A DNA stretch of 64,000 bases from Glycine soja (lineage: Eukaryota; Streptophyta; Magnoliopsida; Fabales; Fabaceae): positions 46,307,534 to 46,371,533 of the forward strand of contig NC_041009.1 of the NCBI RefSeq assembly GCF_004193775.1. Direction: 5' to 3'. Positions 34,626 through 47,003 of this stretch are shown here, one piece after another (the first letter of the stretch is position 1; each line of letters opens with the position of its first letter). The notes beneath the pieces were generated by a model. The model made no database searches and was not told where the DNA came from. It worked only from the letters and a program-made list of their open reading frames with translations. The position numbers and the translations under genes were made by a program.

Positions 34626-37600
34626 AATTATATATTAAAAAAAATTGATGATAAAAGATTATCACAAAATATAAATCTATTATTCCAAGTTTGACTCACA
34701 CAGAAAGACTAAAAGGAATATTTTGTGAATTTTAAAAACTAAAAAAGAACCTTTAAATTTAGAGAATTAAAAACATATTTAAGGCAAAAATTAATTTAAA
34801 CTTAAACTTCTATACATTATTAATTTTACATCCTTTTAAAAAAAAGAAACTTACTGATCTGTTAACAAATTCACAAGGTAATAATAAATTATTTACCTTA
34901 AAAAATAACTGATTTGTTAGTGATTCAGTTGAGGTAATAAGCATGGTTTCCATCTACTCTTCAAGAACATACTTAATTTCTAACCTTCTTGTAACTATTT
35001 AATTTTTTTATCAGCTTGTAATTATTACATGTGTTATCAGCATTCTATAATTGTGCATCGTTTATCCTTAAATGTTTTATCATAATGTTCATACTTAAAT
35101 TGTTTTAACAAATCAGATTCATTTACTATCTTTCCAAATTAATGCAATAGGGTTTTATGCATGCATGGATTCACATAACTCAAAGCATTTCAATTCATCT
35201 ATTGGCTTATCCTCAAAAAACTAGTTAATACATGTTACCATATACACCAGTCAACAGGTAACAAATGATACTGTGATTAGCTTGAGTTTACATTAAAGTT
35301 AGTTCACCATCACCTTATAATCCATTAAGCTTTACGTTTTACTCCGGGGATGCTGTTCAGATTAGTTTAGTAAGTTAAAAATATTTTTTAATTTTTATTT
35401 TCAAAAATTGAAAGCATTGCTTTTTATGCATGATTTCAGCAATTAAAGATGACTACTGCATCTGTGCTTTCTGGCTAGCATATATTGTCTTTAATGAAGA
35501 ATACTGAGATGGGCAGATGGCAATCACCATCATGATGCAGAGTTGAATACGTCTTCAGGAAAATAAAAGATCGTCTGAATTTCCTTCCATATATGATATA
35601 AGTTGTTTGGGTTTCTTCTAATTTGGCTTTGCCATTTATGTGTCTATTTTAAGAAACTATAGCCCTGCAGACGTGACTAATACTTGATGTAATCTGAGTA
35701 TGGAGCAGAACACTGAGAAATGAGAATAATTAAAGAATATATGCTTTGGTTCTATGAATTAATTATCCAGTACATCAGGCTTCAGATTGTGAATACTCTT
35801 TCATTGATTTGGATTTTGAATTGAGTAGAAAGAGGAAACACAATATGCTAAGTCTAGTTCCACTCATGTCAAAAATCTACTTGGCTCACAACTATGATAG
35901 GTCCCTAATATAATAACATAAGGACAATAATCGCTAATGAGTAGATGCTCAATTTGTTGGTGGTTGTTTCTCAATCTATATCTACTCTCATGCTAAATTA
36001 TCTCATTTCTCATTCTTAAACAAGAGTATTTTTAAAATTTATTCTCAATTTTATTAAATTACATTATTTCTTTTACATTGAATTTTAATTTTCATTTGTA
36101 ATATTTTATTTTTTAAATGTTATTTCTTAATTTTAATTTAATTAAAAAAAATTAATTTTAAAATATTATATCAAATTAAAGAAACCTTTGTTTTAAAGAT
36201 CAATTGAATTTTAATTTTTTTGTGATCTTAATTAATCCTTTTTTTAAAATTTAAATTTTGACATAACATAGTTTTGCTATGCAATACAAAGATGTTATAC
36301 TAGTATGGGGTAAAATGTTTGTTTTATGTAAAGGGGGTAAAAGAAGCAAAGAATATCCAATTATTCATATACCTAACCATCAATTTGGATCCTTGTGAAT
36401 GTCCTTTCTATCTATCTACTTTCATCCATAAAAAATGCTTAGGCAGCCTTATATGAATAATGATTAAATGTTTTAAAAAAGCCTTATATAAATGACCTTA
36501 TGTCGCTAAATTGGAGTACATCTCATTCTCCTTGTCCATCCAAGCATAATACATTAGTGTGTACTTTAATTTAATTTATTTTTATTAATTTTATTAAATG
36601 ATTTTAAAAAATAAATAATTATTTTTTAAAAATTCGGAACAGCTAACCTTACTATGTCAGGTGAGCGGTTTAGGCCCATAGCCCGTGCTTAGCCGAGCCT
36701 CATCCAGTAATGTTGACCCAATAGAATTAGGGCTGTTACTTCTTGCACTTTTTATTTCTCACCCTTTTCCACCTTAATAGTTAAAATAAAATTAAACTCC
36801 CAAAATACCCTTGATATTTCACACATCCCCCCTTTCTGCACACCCATCCACCAACCATGTTGAAGTCGAAGGTGCAGGTAGCAACAGCCTTAAATGATGG
36901 GTTCCTCTGGTGCCCAACGACAAATTGGGGTTGAAATTATGTTTTTATATAAACAAACTTATATGTTTATAATCTAAAAACAACTTATTTTTCTAAAAAG
37001 AAACGTAATTTAAGTTTTATGAGAAGTTATTTTATTTTATTTGCAAATTCTCAGTTTAAACAAAATGTCTATTCTCAGAAGTTAACTTAAAGCTAGGGAT
37101 TGTTTTATAACACACCCAAAAGTAGTTCTTTATCAATTAATAATCCTTAAATAAAAAGCAGCTTAGCAGCACAGGCTAAAATTACTTAACAAGGCATTGA
37201 TTACAGCTAGAACATCTTGAGAACTACATTGATAGTTTGATACACATGCATAACAGAAGTGTATATGTATTTTTCTCTTATGTGAGTGTATACATGTGCA
37301 TGTGTGCTTGCGGGTACGTGAGGGAGAGGCTACCCCACAGTCAAATCAACCTCCACTTTCAGCATATGAGATTTCAATGCTGTAGAATGCTTCTTGAAAT
37401 GTTTAATTTCTTTAGGAAGCACATGCCCTATCTTCCATAGCAAGTTTCGTTTAATTTCTGCGGAGAGACAAGTTACACAAACCTCAGAATGCAGATAAGT
37501 TACATAATACAGCAATAACACAAGAACTATGCTTGATGGTAATAAATAGCATTTCTAAGAGATACTTACATATAGACCATAAGGTAACGTTTATTTCGGA

Positions 37601-39239
37601 CTTAAGCAAGATAGTGGATATGGGATCCGCAGTGATCTGCATTTTTTGCTGTTTGGATATCCAAACCTTCTTCCTGTTTACATAGAATAACTCATGCTCA
37701 AATGGGATAGGAGACTGCAACTAACAGTGATGTTTTCGGGAAAATAGTAACACATGCGACTTTATCATCTTTTATTTTACTTTGTAATATGGTTTCATCA
37801 CCATATAAAAGTATGCATTAAAAAAAACTCATGCCCGTATGAGATAGCATACTCCAATGAATAAAGTAACATATTTTTAAAATTCAACCATTGAATTAAT
37901 AGAAAATATTTTGTATACATCAATTATATTTATAAAATTTTATATTCACATTCCATTTTATATTGCATAGATCGTAGAAGTATTTGGTTCCATATACTAC
38001 GTTACTACTTACTACATGCCATTTGCAGGCCAATGATGTCCATTGGACCTCTCCTCTCTGGTCTGATACGTTTCATGGTTCATGCTAATCATGTACTCTT
38101 GTTCAATAGTTACAAATAGTTTTCCTTTTTAAAAAATTGCAAATAGTTTTTTTTTTTTAAAAAAAGAAAAGTATAACATTTAACACTGATAACAGATTAA
38201 GAAATGAATTTAATTGCAGTGTAAAGTTTTTTTTTTTTTCATTCTTAATTGATCAATCCAAAATTCATGAATAGTGTATATATAATTTGTAGCGTAAAAT
38301 ATATTTTTAGTTTATGTAATTTTGTTGAATCTTGTTTTTAAACTTTAGACTTTTATATTGTGTAATTTATTAAATTTTATAAAAAAATATGTTTTTTGTT
38401 TGTTTAAATTAAAAAAATGTAAAAATTGGGAAGTAAACCCAAAGACTAAAAGTGCTGTTTCTTTTTATATAAAATTCAGTTACTTTAATTTTGGAGACTA
38501 TATTACAAAATGTAATAGTTTGGAGACTAAAAACAAAATTCAGTGAATAAACATATTTTATCCTAATTTTAAGATAATTAGGATAAGACTCAATATTTTT
38601 AATGATGTGGTATTTTATGATTGATTGACGGTGTAAAAAAATATTTACATTTGGTGTGTATTAATTAAATCCTTTCAGCAATTCATTTTCCATTAAAAGA
38701 ATTACTTAATGTAGTGCTTATTAAGGTTTTATTAATTAAAGAATCAACAGTAAAATGGTTTTATAGGAGCACGCTCTTGCACCATTATAGTGTAATTTTT
38801 TTTAAAAAATTACCATAGGATAAATTTAAAAAAATACAAAAAAAAATAAATCGAAATATAATTTTACTTTAAAGAAAACGTGCTTCAAAATATGATTTTG
38901 CATTACAAAATTTTTTTACACTAAAAGTTGAAATCATATATGAACAGCATGTTTTTTTTTTTAAACAACTAACAAAAAAACGTGTTGAAATGGTATTTTA
39001 TATATGATTTTAACTTTCAGTAATAAAAAAATTGAAATTGTATGTTAAAATATAATTTTAATTCTTATAAAAAAATTAATCAAATAAAAAATAAAATCTT
39101 TGATATATGAATTCTTTATTATCATATATGAAAGTATGATTTATTCATTTTCATAATTTAAAAAAAATATTTATTATGGTAATTTATTTTTAAAAATACC
39201 CATTTCCGTAATTAAACCCATAGGAGCCTGTTGTTGCAA
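34626..39239. other. AT-rich spacer upstream of the enoyl-ACP reductase gene
   Basis: No supported gene. A more GC-balanced stretch at about 36640-36930 has an unrecognised repeat-like composition. The right end precedes the reductase leader. Confidence 0.5.
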
Positions 39240-40755
39240 TGTTGCATTGCATTCGATTTCGAGAGTTCCAAAGTGCTCAACTCAACTACTCTAACCTACT
39301 TCACATAAAACCACAACAACATTGTTTTCATCGACCCAGTTGTTCCTAGGCTTCCACTTCCACTGCCCCCATTATCTACCCACAAGCTAACACACAAGGC
39401 CCAGTCTTGCCTCTTGCATTTGCACTTACAACTCTCTCTCGTTTCTCTCTCCAGGTAACACCCCCACTTTCTCTGGCCACCTTCTTGTTCTTGTTTGTTT
39501 GGTCTCTACAAGGCGAGGTAGATGCAATGCAATCATTCAATTTGGTCAAGTAATGTTACTGTGTTTGTATTTGATCAATTTTTTGAGAAGCAAGGCTTTG
39601 ATCAATCATTCAATTTGTATGAAGAATGTTACTGTGTTTTTGTATTTGATCATGGGGTGTGTGTATGCATGCTTTTGGCACTTTGTTATGGACTTGCCAT
39701 TGGTTTTCTGCATTTGGTATTCGATCAAGTAACGGCTTTTGTCATAATAGACAGTGACAAATGGAAATTTTAAACATGTGGGTGGGTCAATGGTGGAGAT
39801 TTGTGGGACGGATCTAGTAATTGGACTGAGGTGGTGTTTTCATGTTTTCTTGTTATTGATGAAAAAAAACGGTTTTGGAGTCTGAGAGTAATGTTGTAAA
39901 GGGGTTTAATGTTGAGGGGTTATAGATTCAATATATTTTTTGATGAGTTATATAGATTCAATATAAAGCTTACCTTTATTTATTTCTTTCCTGGTCTTGG
40001 TCTCTTTTTGAACCAATTGATCAACGAGGAAATTGGATTTGTTTTAATCACTTGACCATGCTTGACCATTGGTAGAACCATTGGCTTTCTTGTGTTTGAT
40101 GCTTTTAATTGGTTAGGAATTTTTTTACTTGTTTTCTTATATAAAATATTCTAAGTAACCAAATATATGTATAATTCACAGTTTTAAACATTTAATGAGG
40201 AAAATTTAGATTGTATCTTAATTATACCTTAATCTTAATTATAGTAACTAAGAAAGCTAATGATTACAGCAAATCATCGAAACAAATTACTTCTGATATG
40301 GTTAGTGGTTCCAAGAAAGGCATGATTAAGATACAACAAGAATTTTCCTCATTAACTGGTGAATCAATTAAAGACAAAGTTAAATGCATTATTAAGCTAA
40401 GTGATAACTTCCTAGATTTATTTTGTGATAATTTTATTATGATATGCTTAGTGAAAAGTTGGACCAAAGTCTGTAATCAAATATTGTATGAGATAGGCAG
40501 GTAAAATTTCAATTGATGACCATTTGTACTGTATTAACTTCTGAATTTTTTTATCTACCTGTACTCTTTTCTGAATTGTTTTATCAAGTTGTATTTGGAA
40601 TCCGGAGTTTATTTGTTAACATAAGTTTGTTAAGTACAAGGTTTAGACAAATGGAAAAGACACTAATCATTTCTCAATATACTAGTATATGCTGTTCCTA
40701 ATGTTAGTTTTGTGTGTAGATCTAGGTTCTCTGCATCATTTTTCATTTGGACAAG
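39240..40755 (+). other. 5' UTR and leader intron of the enoyl-ACP reductase gene
   Basis: A C/T-rich leader ends in CTCTCTCCAG at 39454, directly before a GTAACA donor. An acceptor GTGTGTAG ends at 40719, 36 bases before the start codon. This implies a long leader intron (39455-40719), common in plant housekeeping genes. The transcription start is not determinable. Frames inside the intron are unsupported. Confidence 0.5.
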
Positions 40756-43700
40756 ATGGCAACAACAGTTTCCAACTTGCCAACTGCTATGTCAAGACCC
40801 AAGATTCCTTCATCACAAAGGATTGCAAATGTAGGTCCTGCACTTCTTGGAGCCAGATCTAAGGTTGGTTCATGTTATAAACTGGCAAGTGTTTGTCATG
40901 TTGCGTCAGCACAACCTTTCCAGCAGGGGTTGACAATGACATCAGGTGCTGTAAAATATGACAAAATCATAACAAAGGCAATGTCCGAGTCTAGTTCAAA
41001 CAAGGAAGTTGCAGGATTGCCAATTGATTTGAAAGGTTTCACTTCTATTCTGCTTTTACTTACATATTTGTTTGTAGGATGTCCAAACATCATATACTGT
41101 GTTTTTATTTAATCTTTATTGTAATCTATCTTCTTTTTTTTACTTTACGATTTGAAGAATATATGCCCTTAATGAACCTTCCCATGGTTTTCTGAAGTAA
41201 TGTCAAAAGTGTTGTGTTGTGATAACATAGCCTCTTTTCCCTATTCAAGAGTTTACCCATTCCAAAATCAACTTTGCTGAAAGTTGGTTTACTAGACTAG
41301 ATAAAGTATAAGAAGCTTTGCTTGTTAGACTGTATCCATAAACTGTTGAAAGGAGTCCTTTGCATCTGCAGCATCTGTATGATAATATAACAACTCAATG
41401 ATAATGTCTTAAGTATTTACCTTTTTCTCATAAATTTGTTATTGCCAAGTGTAACTTTTTTCTTACTACCTTTTTTATATCTTTGATTCGTTGTGGCATT
41501 CCACTGAATGTTATGTGATGTGCAGGTAAAAGGGCTTTCATTGCTGGTGTGGCTGATGACAATGGATATGGCTGGGCAATAGCAAAATCTCTTGCAGCAG
41601 CAGGAGCTGAAATTCTTGTCGGCACATGGGTACCTGTAAGTAAATATCACTGATTCTGGTGTAGTGTGTTTGCACATTGTTTACTTTTACCCTGAAATCA
41701 TGTTATCTCTGTGTAATATACAAGTGGTCAGGTTCTAACTTCGAACATTTTCATGCAGGCTTTAAATATATTTGAGTCCAGTCTACGACGTGGAAAATTT
41801 GACGAGTCACGCAAGTATAACTTTTGGTGCTATTGATTTTATTTGTTAGTAAATGTGAAACTCTTTTATTTTGCTAACAAGGAACTCATCATTTTTCAGA
41901 TTACAAGATGGTTCATTGATGGAGATTGCTAAAGTGTATCCTTTGGATGCAGTATATGACAGTCCTGAAGATGTCCCGGAAGATGTAAGAGAGAAGTACA
42001 TAATAATTATCAAAATATACAAAGTACATTTACAAAACTTATCATCTTTTATTTTTTTGGTGGAAAATTGTATAGGTGAAAGCTAACAAGCGCTATGCTG
42101 GAGCCACAAATTGGACTGTACAGGTATAGATTAATTATTCTGTCATCTGTATTTCTCAACTGTTACAATACCCTTTCAATCCCTTTGTTGTGAAACAAGT
42201 GGCAATTTCGTCCCTAAAGAGCTTTTAATAAATTTATCTTAAACATTGAATATATCGTCAGTGTAGTCTACTTGTATGTATGAATTTGATTTCAGCTAAT
42301 AGCTCAGCTTGTTTGGCGCCATAAATATTGAAATGAATTTTTTCTTGTGTTAAGATGGACTTAGGTAGGAGAGCAGCTTACTGGATATCAGCTTCTTTTC
42401 TCATATTTTCTTGAGTTAATGATTGTTAGCTAAATAAGCTATTAAACTAAGTTGATTTAAGTTATTACAAATGTACATCGCTAGTTACCAGAAACCATTA
42501 TTATAAATGCATATTTCAAAAATCCATATAAGCAGGACTTATAACATGTAATTAATGTTCAATTCGAAGAATATTTCATTTTTTAATACAGTTTGGAATG
42601 CATATTAGCTTTACATCAGATGATTCTAAAGAACAATCCTTTGGCTGGTAATGGACATCATTGGGGCCAATTCAATGTTGAAAGACATATATCTAAACCG
42701 CTTCACATTTGGGACATATATTTTGAGACAGAAATCATAATTAAGCTTTTTTATTCAAGAAAATTTTAGAACGTCTTCTTTGGTGAAGACTGGAGACAGA
42801 GAAAATAGTCCAAGGTCTTACAATCTATTCATATATCTGAAAATCATGTACACCAGAAGCTTGTAAACCAACAAAGAGATACAATCTACTCGTGTATGGC
42901 CTGGTCAATGTCTATGCTAAAGTTTATCTGGGCTGTTGACTTGAAGCTTTTCTAATTTATTCAATAAGATGCATGAATAATTTAATCATAAATTCCTTTC
43001 ACGATGTAATTATTCATGTATCTTATTGAATATATAAATCATATGATTATTTCAAATGATTAGTTAATTAATTGATGACTATTTTCTGACCAAGCCTGAT
43101 GATTATTTCATATGATTAGTTAATTAATTGATTTTGTTTTATATTTTATTTATTAATTTTTCATAATGGAGATGAATTCTAGACAATTCATGTTTGAAAC
43201 ACAGGATGCATTGTTTAGTTGCATTTACTTTGTGATCTGTGTCTCAGTTTGTGTTTTAAAGACTAGCTGTACTCAGTCTACTGTGATTTGTTTTACCTTA
43301 TAGGAAGTTGCTGAATCTGTCAAGAAGGATTTTGGCACTATCGACATACTTGTGCACTCGCTTGCTAATGGACCAGAGGTATTACAATAATGAAGTTTCT
43401 TGTTGCCTCATGTCTTTTAGCTTTAACTAACGTTCAACTTTGTTTTAGGTCAGCAAACTATTGTCCGAGACATCTCGGAAAGGATATCTTGCTGCCCTGT
43501 CTGCATCAAGTTACTCTTATATTTCTTTACTCAAACACTTTCTTCCAATCATGAACCCAGGCATGTTCATTACCTAAGAGGGTTGGCATTTTATTGCTTC
43601 ATCCTTCAGTGTATTGTTCTCACCTTTCTCTTTTGGTTGTAGATGGATCTGCAATTTCTCTTACATACATTGCTTCAGAAAGGATCATTCCTGGGTGTGT

Positions 43701-44929
43701 TGGATATGCTTTAAAATCTCATATACATGTTTATTTTTATTACATTCTTTTATTGACAAGGTTTTGAAATGCCTTATATGCAGATATGGTGGTGGTATGA
43801 GTTCTGCAAAAGCTGCTTTAGAAAGTGATACAAGAGTGAGTTTTCTTTCTCTTTTTTTCAAACTACTATATTACACGAATAGATATGTTTATTTTTGTCA
43901 CCTTCATTTTCCTTTCTCCCCTTCCCCTTTGAATATTTGAAATTATATCCCAAGTTTTCTGCCTTTTCAGGTGCTTGCTTTTGAAGCTGGTAGAAAGAAA
44001 AGAATCAGAGTCAATACTATATCTGCAGGTATTGATGGCTTCTTATGACTTCATTAGCTAATGATTTTGTCTGCTTTCCTTTTCTCCATGTAACAGCATA
44101 TAAATCGGTGATCTGGCGCAAGTGATGCCAATTGCATGGAAAAGAAGAAAGTGTCGTAAAATCTTTTTTAAGCCCTGCTTTTGTCATATTATCAACATTG
44201 TTGATATGTAATTCCCTCCAAAATAGAATGACCGTAAGGGAGACTGCTTTACTACATTATATTCAAGTACATAATTCACACAATTTACTAAAAGTAGACC
44301 CAATTATGGGCTGATACAACATGAGTCTGATCCCACAAGGTGATGTTGGCTACATAGATCAGGCTTGGTTAAAAACCAAATTCATTGAAATATTATTCAC
44401 CATGAGATTTCTTTTAATAATTTTCTCTAATGTCCGTTTTGATCTCCTTTTACCCTTTTTCACTATGTCACTACTAGTGTTCTAAATGCAAGTTAACTCT
44501 TTCCTTCAAGGTAGATTTTTGCATGTCAGTGAATTCAGTACAAATTGATAAACACGTTGACTTGAATTCTTTTCAATGGCTAGGTCCATTGGGAAGCCGT
44601 GCAGCAAAAGCAATTGGCTTCATTGACATGATGATTGACTATTCGTTTACCAATGCACCACTGCAGAAAGAACTACATGCTGGTAAATGTTTTTCTTGAG
44701 ATTCTTCCTTTCTGAAATGACCTTTCTCCACCTTTTTGTTTGCAACTACTTACACTTTGGAGTTGTTACAACAGAGGAGGTTGGCAACACTGCTGCTTTC
44801 TTGTCATCACCCTTGGCATCAGCTATCACAGGTGCTGTTATATATGTTGACAATGGTCTAAACGCCATGGGGGTTGGAGTTGACAGTCCAATATTTAAAG
44901 AACTTGACATTCCAAAAGAGCATCATTGA
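40756..44929 (+). CDS. MOD1: Enoyl-[acyl-carrier-protein] reductase (NADH), plastid
   Basis: A 393-residue plastid type II fatty-acid synthase enzyme that reduces trans-2-enoyl-ACP with NADH, the last step of each elongation cycle. Twelve coding exons with consistent phases: 40756-41035, 41526-41635, 41759-41814, 41900-41984, 42076-42123, 43304-43378, 43449-43560, 43643-43694, 43784-43835, 43971-44028, 44584-44682 and 44775-44929. Residues 1 to about 75 are a Ser/Thr/Ala-rich transit peptide. The Rossmann segment [20 protein letters not shown] follows. The active-site region has Tyr264, Tyr274 and Lys282 in [19 protein letters not shown], and the 10-residue Tyr spacing matches FabI. The plant-specific insertion (from [19 protein letters not shown] onward) is present. 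All introns are GT-AG except the one at 43561-43642, which reads as GC-AG. Length fits Arabidopsis MOD1 (about 390). Confidence 0.96.
42958..43032. repeat. Near-perfect foldback inside a reductase intron
   Basis: The left arm 42958-42982 and right arm 43008-43032 are 25-base inverted copies with one mismatch (TATTCAATAAGAT(G/A)CATGAA). The loop is 25 bases. It lies in the 1180-base intron between exons 5 and 6. Confidence 0.75.
43042..43131. repeat. 57-bp-period direct repeat in a reductase intron
   Basis: TGATTATTTCAAATGATTAG and TGATTATTTCATATGATTAG, each followed by TTAATTAATTGAT, start at 43042 and 43099. They lie next to the foldback in the same intron. Confidence 0.65.
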
Positions 44930-46099
44930 AGTGCATAGTATATCTCTACACCAACTAAAGATTTATACGGCCTAGTATGATGAAAAAAAGCTGAGGAAGT
45001 TAGTTTTTGCAATTTCATAAATTAGTAAACGGTTGTTTGAACTTTGCTACCATTGATTTTCATTAATTACTATCCACTTTTCATTATCCTCTACAAAGTG
45101 TATCTTAACCATTTGAAGAGTTATTTATACCTTGAGGTTAAATTATTTTAGTTCTTAAAAAAAAATTAAATAGTTTTGTTGAATTTTCTAATGTCTCTAC
45201 ACTTCGAATGTTTTTAACAAGGTCCTTTTACTTTCACAACATTTGTTGAACTATAGACCCATTTGATAACTCATAAAAATTATAGTGTGCTTTTGGACTA
45301 AAGACCTCTTGAATAAATTTATGTTGTTTAAGTTTTCTATTATGTTCTTATAACAGAGGTTAACAGCTACTAATACCAGCAAGTTAGGATTTGTTAAAAA
45401 AACTTCACTTGGAGTTGGTAGAGTAGTTGGATTAAAACTTTAGCTTTAAAACAGTTGTTGATCGAATTTAACTTTGTAAACTTTACTTAAATATTTTAGA
45501 GCATTAAATCAAAACTTTGATTTCTCGATCTAATTCAATGATATACAACATTATTGGAAAATTATTAATTTTTAAAATAATGATTTTTTTTTATAATTAT
45601 TATCTTTTATATCTTACTAAAATAAGAGATAATGTAATATTAGTTTAAAAATGATTTACCTTAAATTAATAATTTAATAATTATTTAATATGTTAAATTT
45701 AATATTATTAAACAGAACTTATGAAAATATACTGCTTAGTTTACAAAGATAACTTTAAAGATTTAGACTTTTATTCTATCAAATAATTTTAAAATACATG
45801 AATAGGTGTATTAAAAAAATTGAAAAATTACAAGTTAAATGAAATTATATATTTTTTTAAAATATTTTACTATTTTACACACGCATAATTAGATGTATGT
45901 TTTTAAATAATTAGATGAGTCAATTAAAAATTTTAATAATCAAAGGATTCAATTTAACTTATAAATATAATTAAGGAATATAATTAAGCCTCTAAAATAT
46001 CAACAGAAAGAAACTAGTTTTCCATTTTAACAGATCTAAGCCAAGTTTACACTGTTTGAAAAAAGACCCTTTGGATTGAATTGAAGAACACGCAAATTG
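44930..46099. other. Spacer between reductase and SRP9 genes
   Basis: Contains the reductase 3' UTR and AT-rich sequence. A possible tRNA-derived SINE head lies at 45410-45475. No gene is seen. Confidence 0.5.
45410..45475 (+). repeat. Possible tRNA-derived SINE head
   Basis: GTTGGTAGAGTAGTTGG (45414-45430) resembles a pol III A box. GTTGATCGAATTTAAC (about 45457-45472) resembles a B box, with ordinary spacing for a tRNA-derived element. No flanking duplication or tail was identified. Confidence 0.25.
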
Positions 46100-47003
46100 C
46101 TCCTACGGAAGGGTTTTTACTTAGCGCGCTCTTTTGTTTCTCTTGGAGATATAGGTATGCACTGAATCGATTCTCCTTGTTCTGCCCTGGATCAACATTA
46201 ACTGAAACAGAAAACGTGTTTTTTCCTGTCATGGATCATTTGACTTCGATTGATTTTTAAATGGGTATTGCTATGTCGTTGTTGAATGAATGGGGTTGTT
46301 GCTAGAAGCAGTCTTCCATGTGGGTTTTGATTGTCCTGTACTGAAAGACTTCATAACATACTGTGTGTGTGAGGGACTCGGTGCTGCTTTAATTACTGCT
46401 CTTGTGAAGGTGAACTTGCATTTTTTCTTTGCATGATAGATCTTGAGAAAGATTTAAATTTGAGGTTAACATATTGACCTTTGCAAATTTTCGATTGGCA
46501 AGAATGAGATATCCATTCACTACAAATATAATTTGCTTATTATCGGCAATTTTTTCTGACATTTTTTTGTTTACGATTTATTATGTGTCTGTATTTTGCA
46601 GAAAAACATAAATTGGTTCATTTGGTTGATAATATTCGTGTAAAATATCAGATGCGAGACTATGCATATGAATTTGTTGCTTCGTCAGTTTTGTCAATAT
46701 AATGAAATCAACTGCTTGTTATATTTTTCATCATATGTATCCTATTATTATCCATATTGTTTTGTTTTTTTTTGCTAATTAGTGTCCTAGCGGTCTTGTG
46801 CTTGGTATTAAAGTAAGAGGCAGTGGGTTCTAATTCCACATTATGCATTTAGAGACACTGGTGTTTATAATTTTGTTTACTTACTATTGACACGCAGGTG
46901 AACTGTGAACTTGGTTGGTCAGAGCTTGCCAACAGGCAGAAAGTTGCTGAAGTCCCTCAATTGTGCTTCCCTGCCTCCTTTCCCAAAGTCTCTGTCTGGT
47001 GCA
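46100..47003 (+). other. 5' UTR and leader intron of SRP9
   Basis: A leader ending GGAGATATAG at 46154 precedes a GTATGC donor. The acceptor ACACGCAG ends at 46897, and the remaining leader runs to the ATG at 47004. The intron is about 743 bases. A tRNA-like T-arm (GTGGGTTCTAATTCCAC, about 46826-46842) lies in it but is too weak to call. The true transcription start is unknown. Confidence 0.4.

Noticed and set aside
38763..39227. ATAGGAGC on both sides of a 450-bp AT-rich block upstream of the reductase gene, as a target duplication
   Set aside because: No inverted ends or transposon motifs are present inside. A shared 8-mer over this distance can arise by chance.
41811..41816. A GC donor (GCAAGT) at the end of reductase exon 3
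   Set aside because: It looked like a GC-AG site, but frame continuity needs two more bases of the next codon. The GT at 41815-41816 gives ...[12 protein letters not shown] without a shift.
46783..46850. tRNA gene
   Set aside because: The T-arm is suggestive, but no acceptor stem, D-arm or anticodon arm can be built around it.
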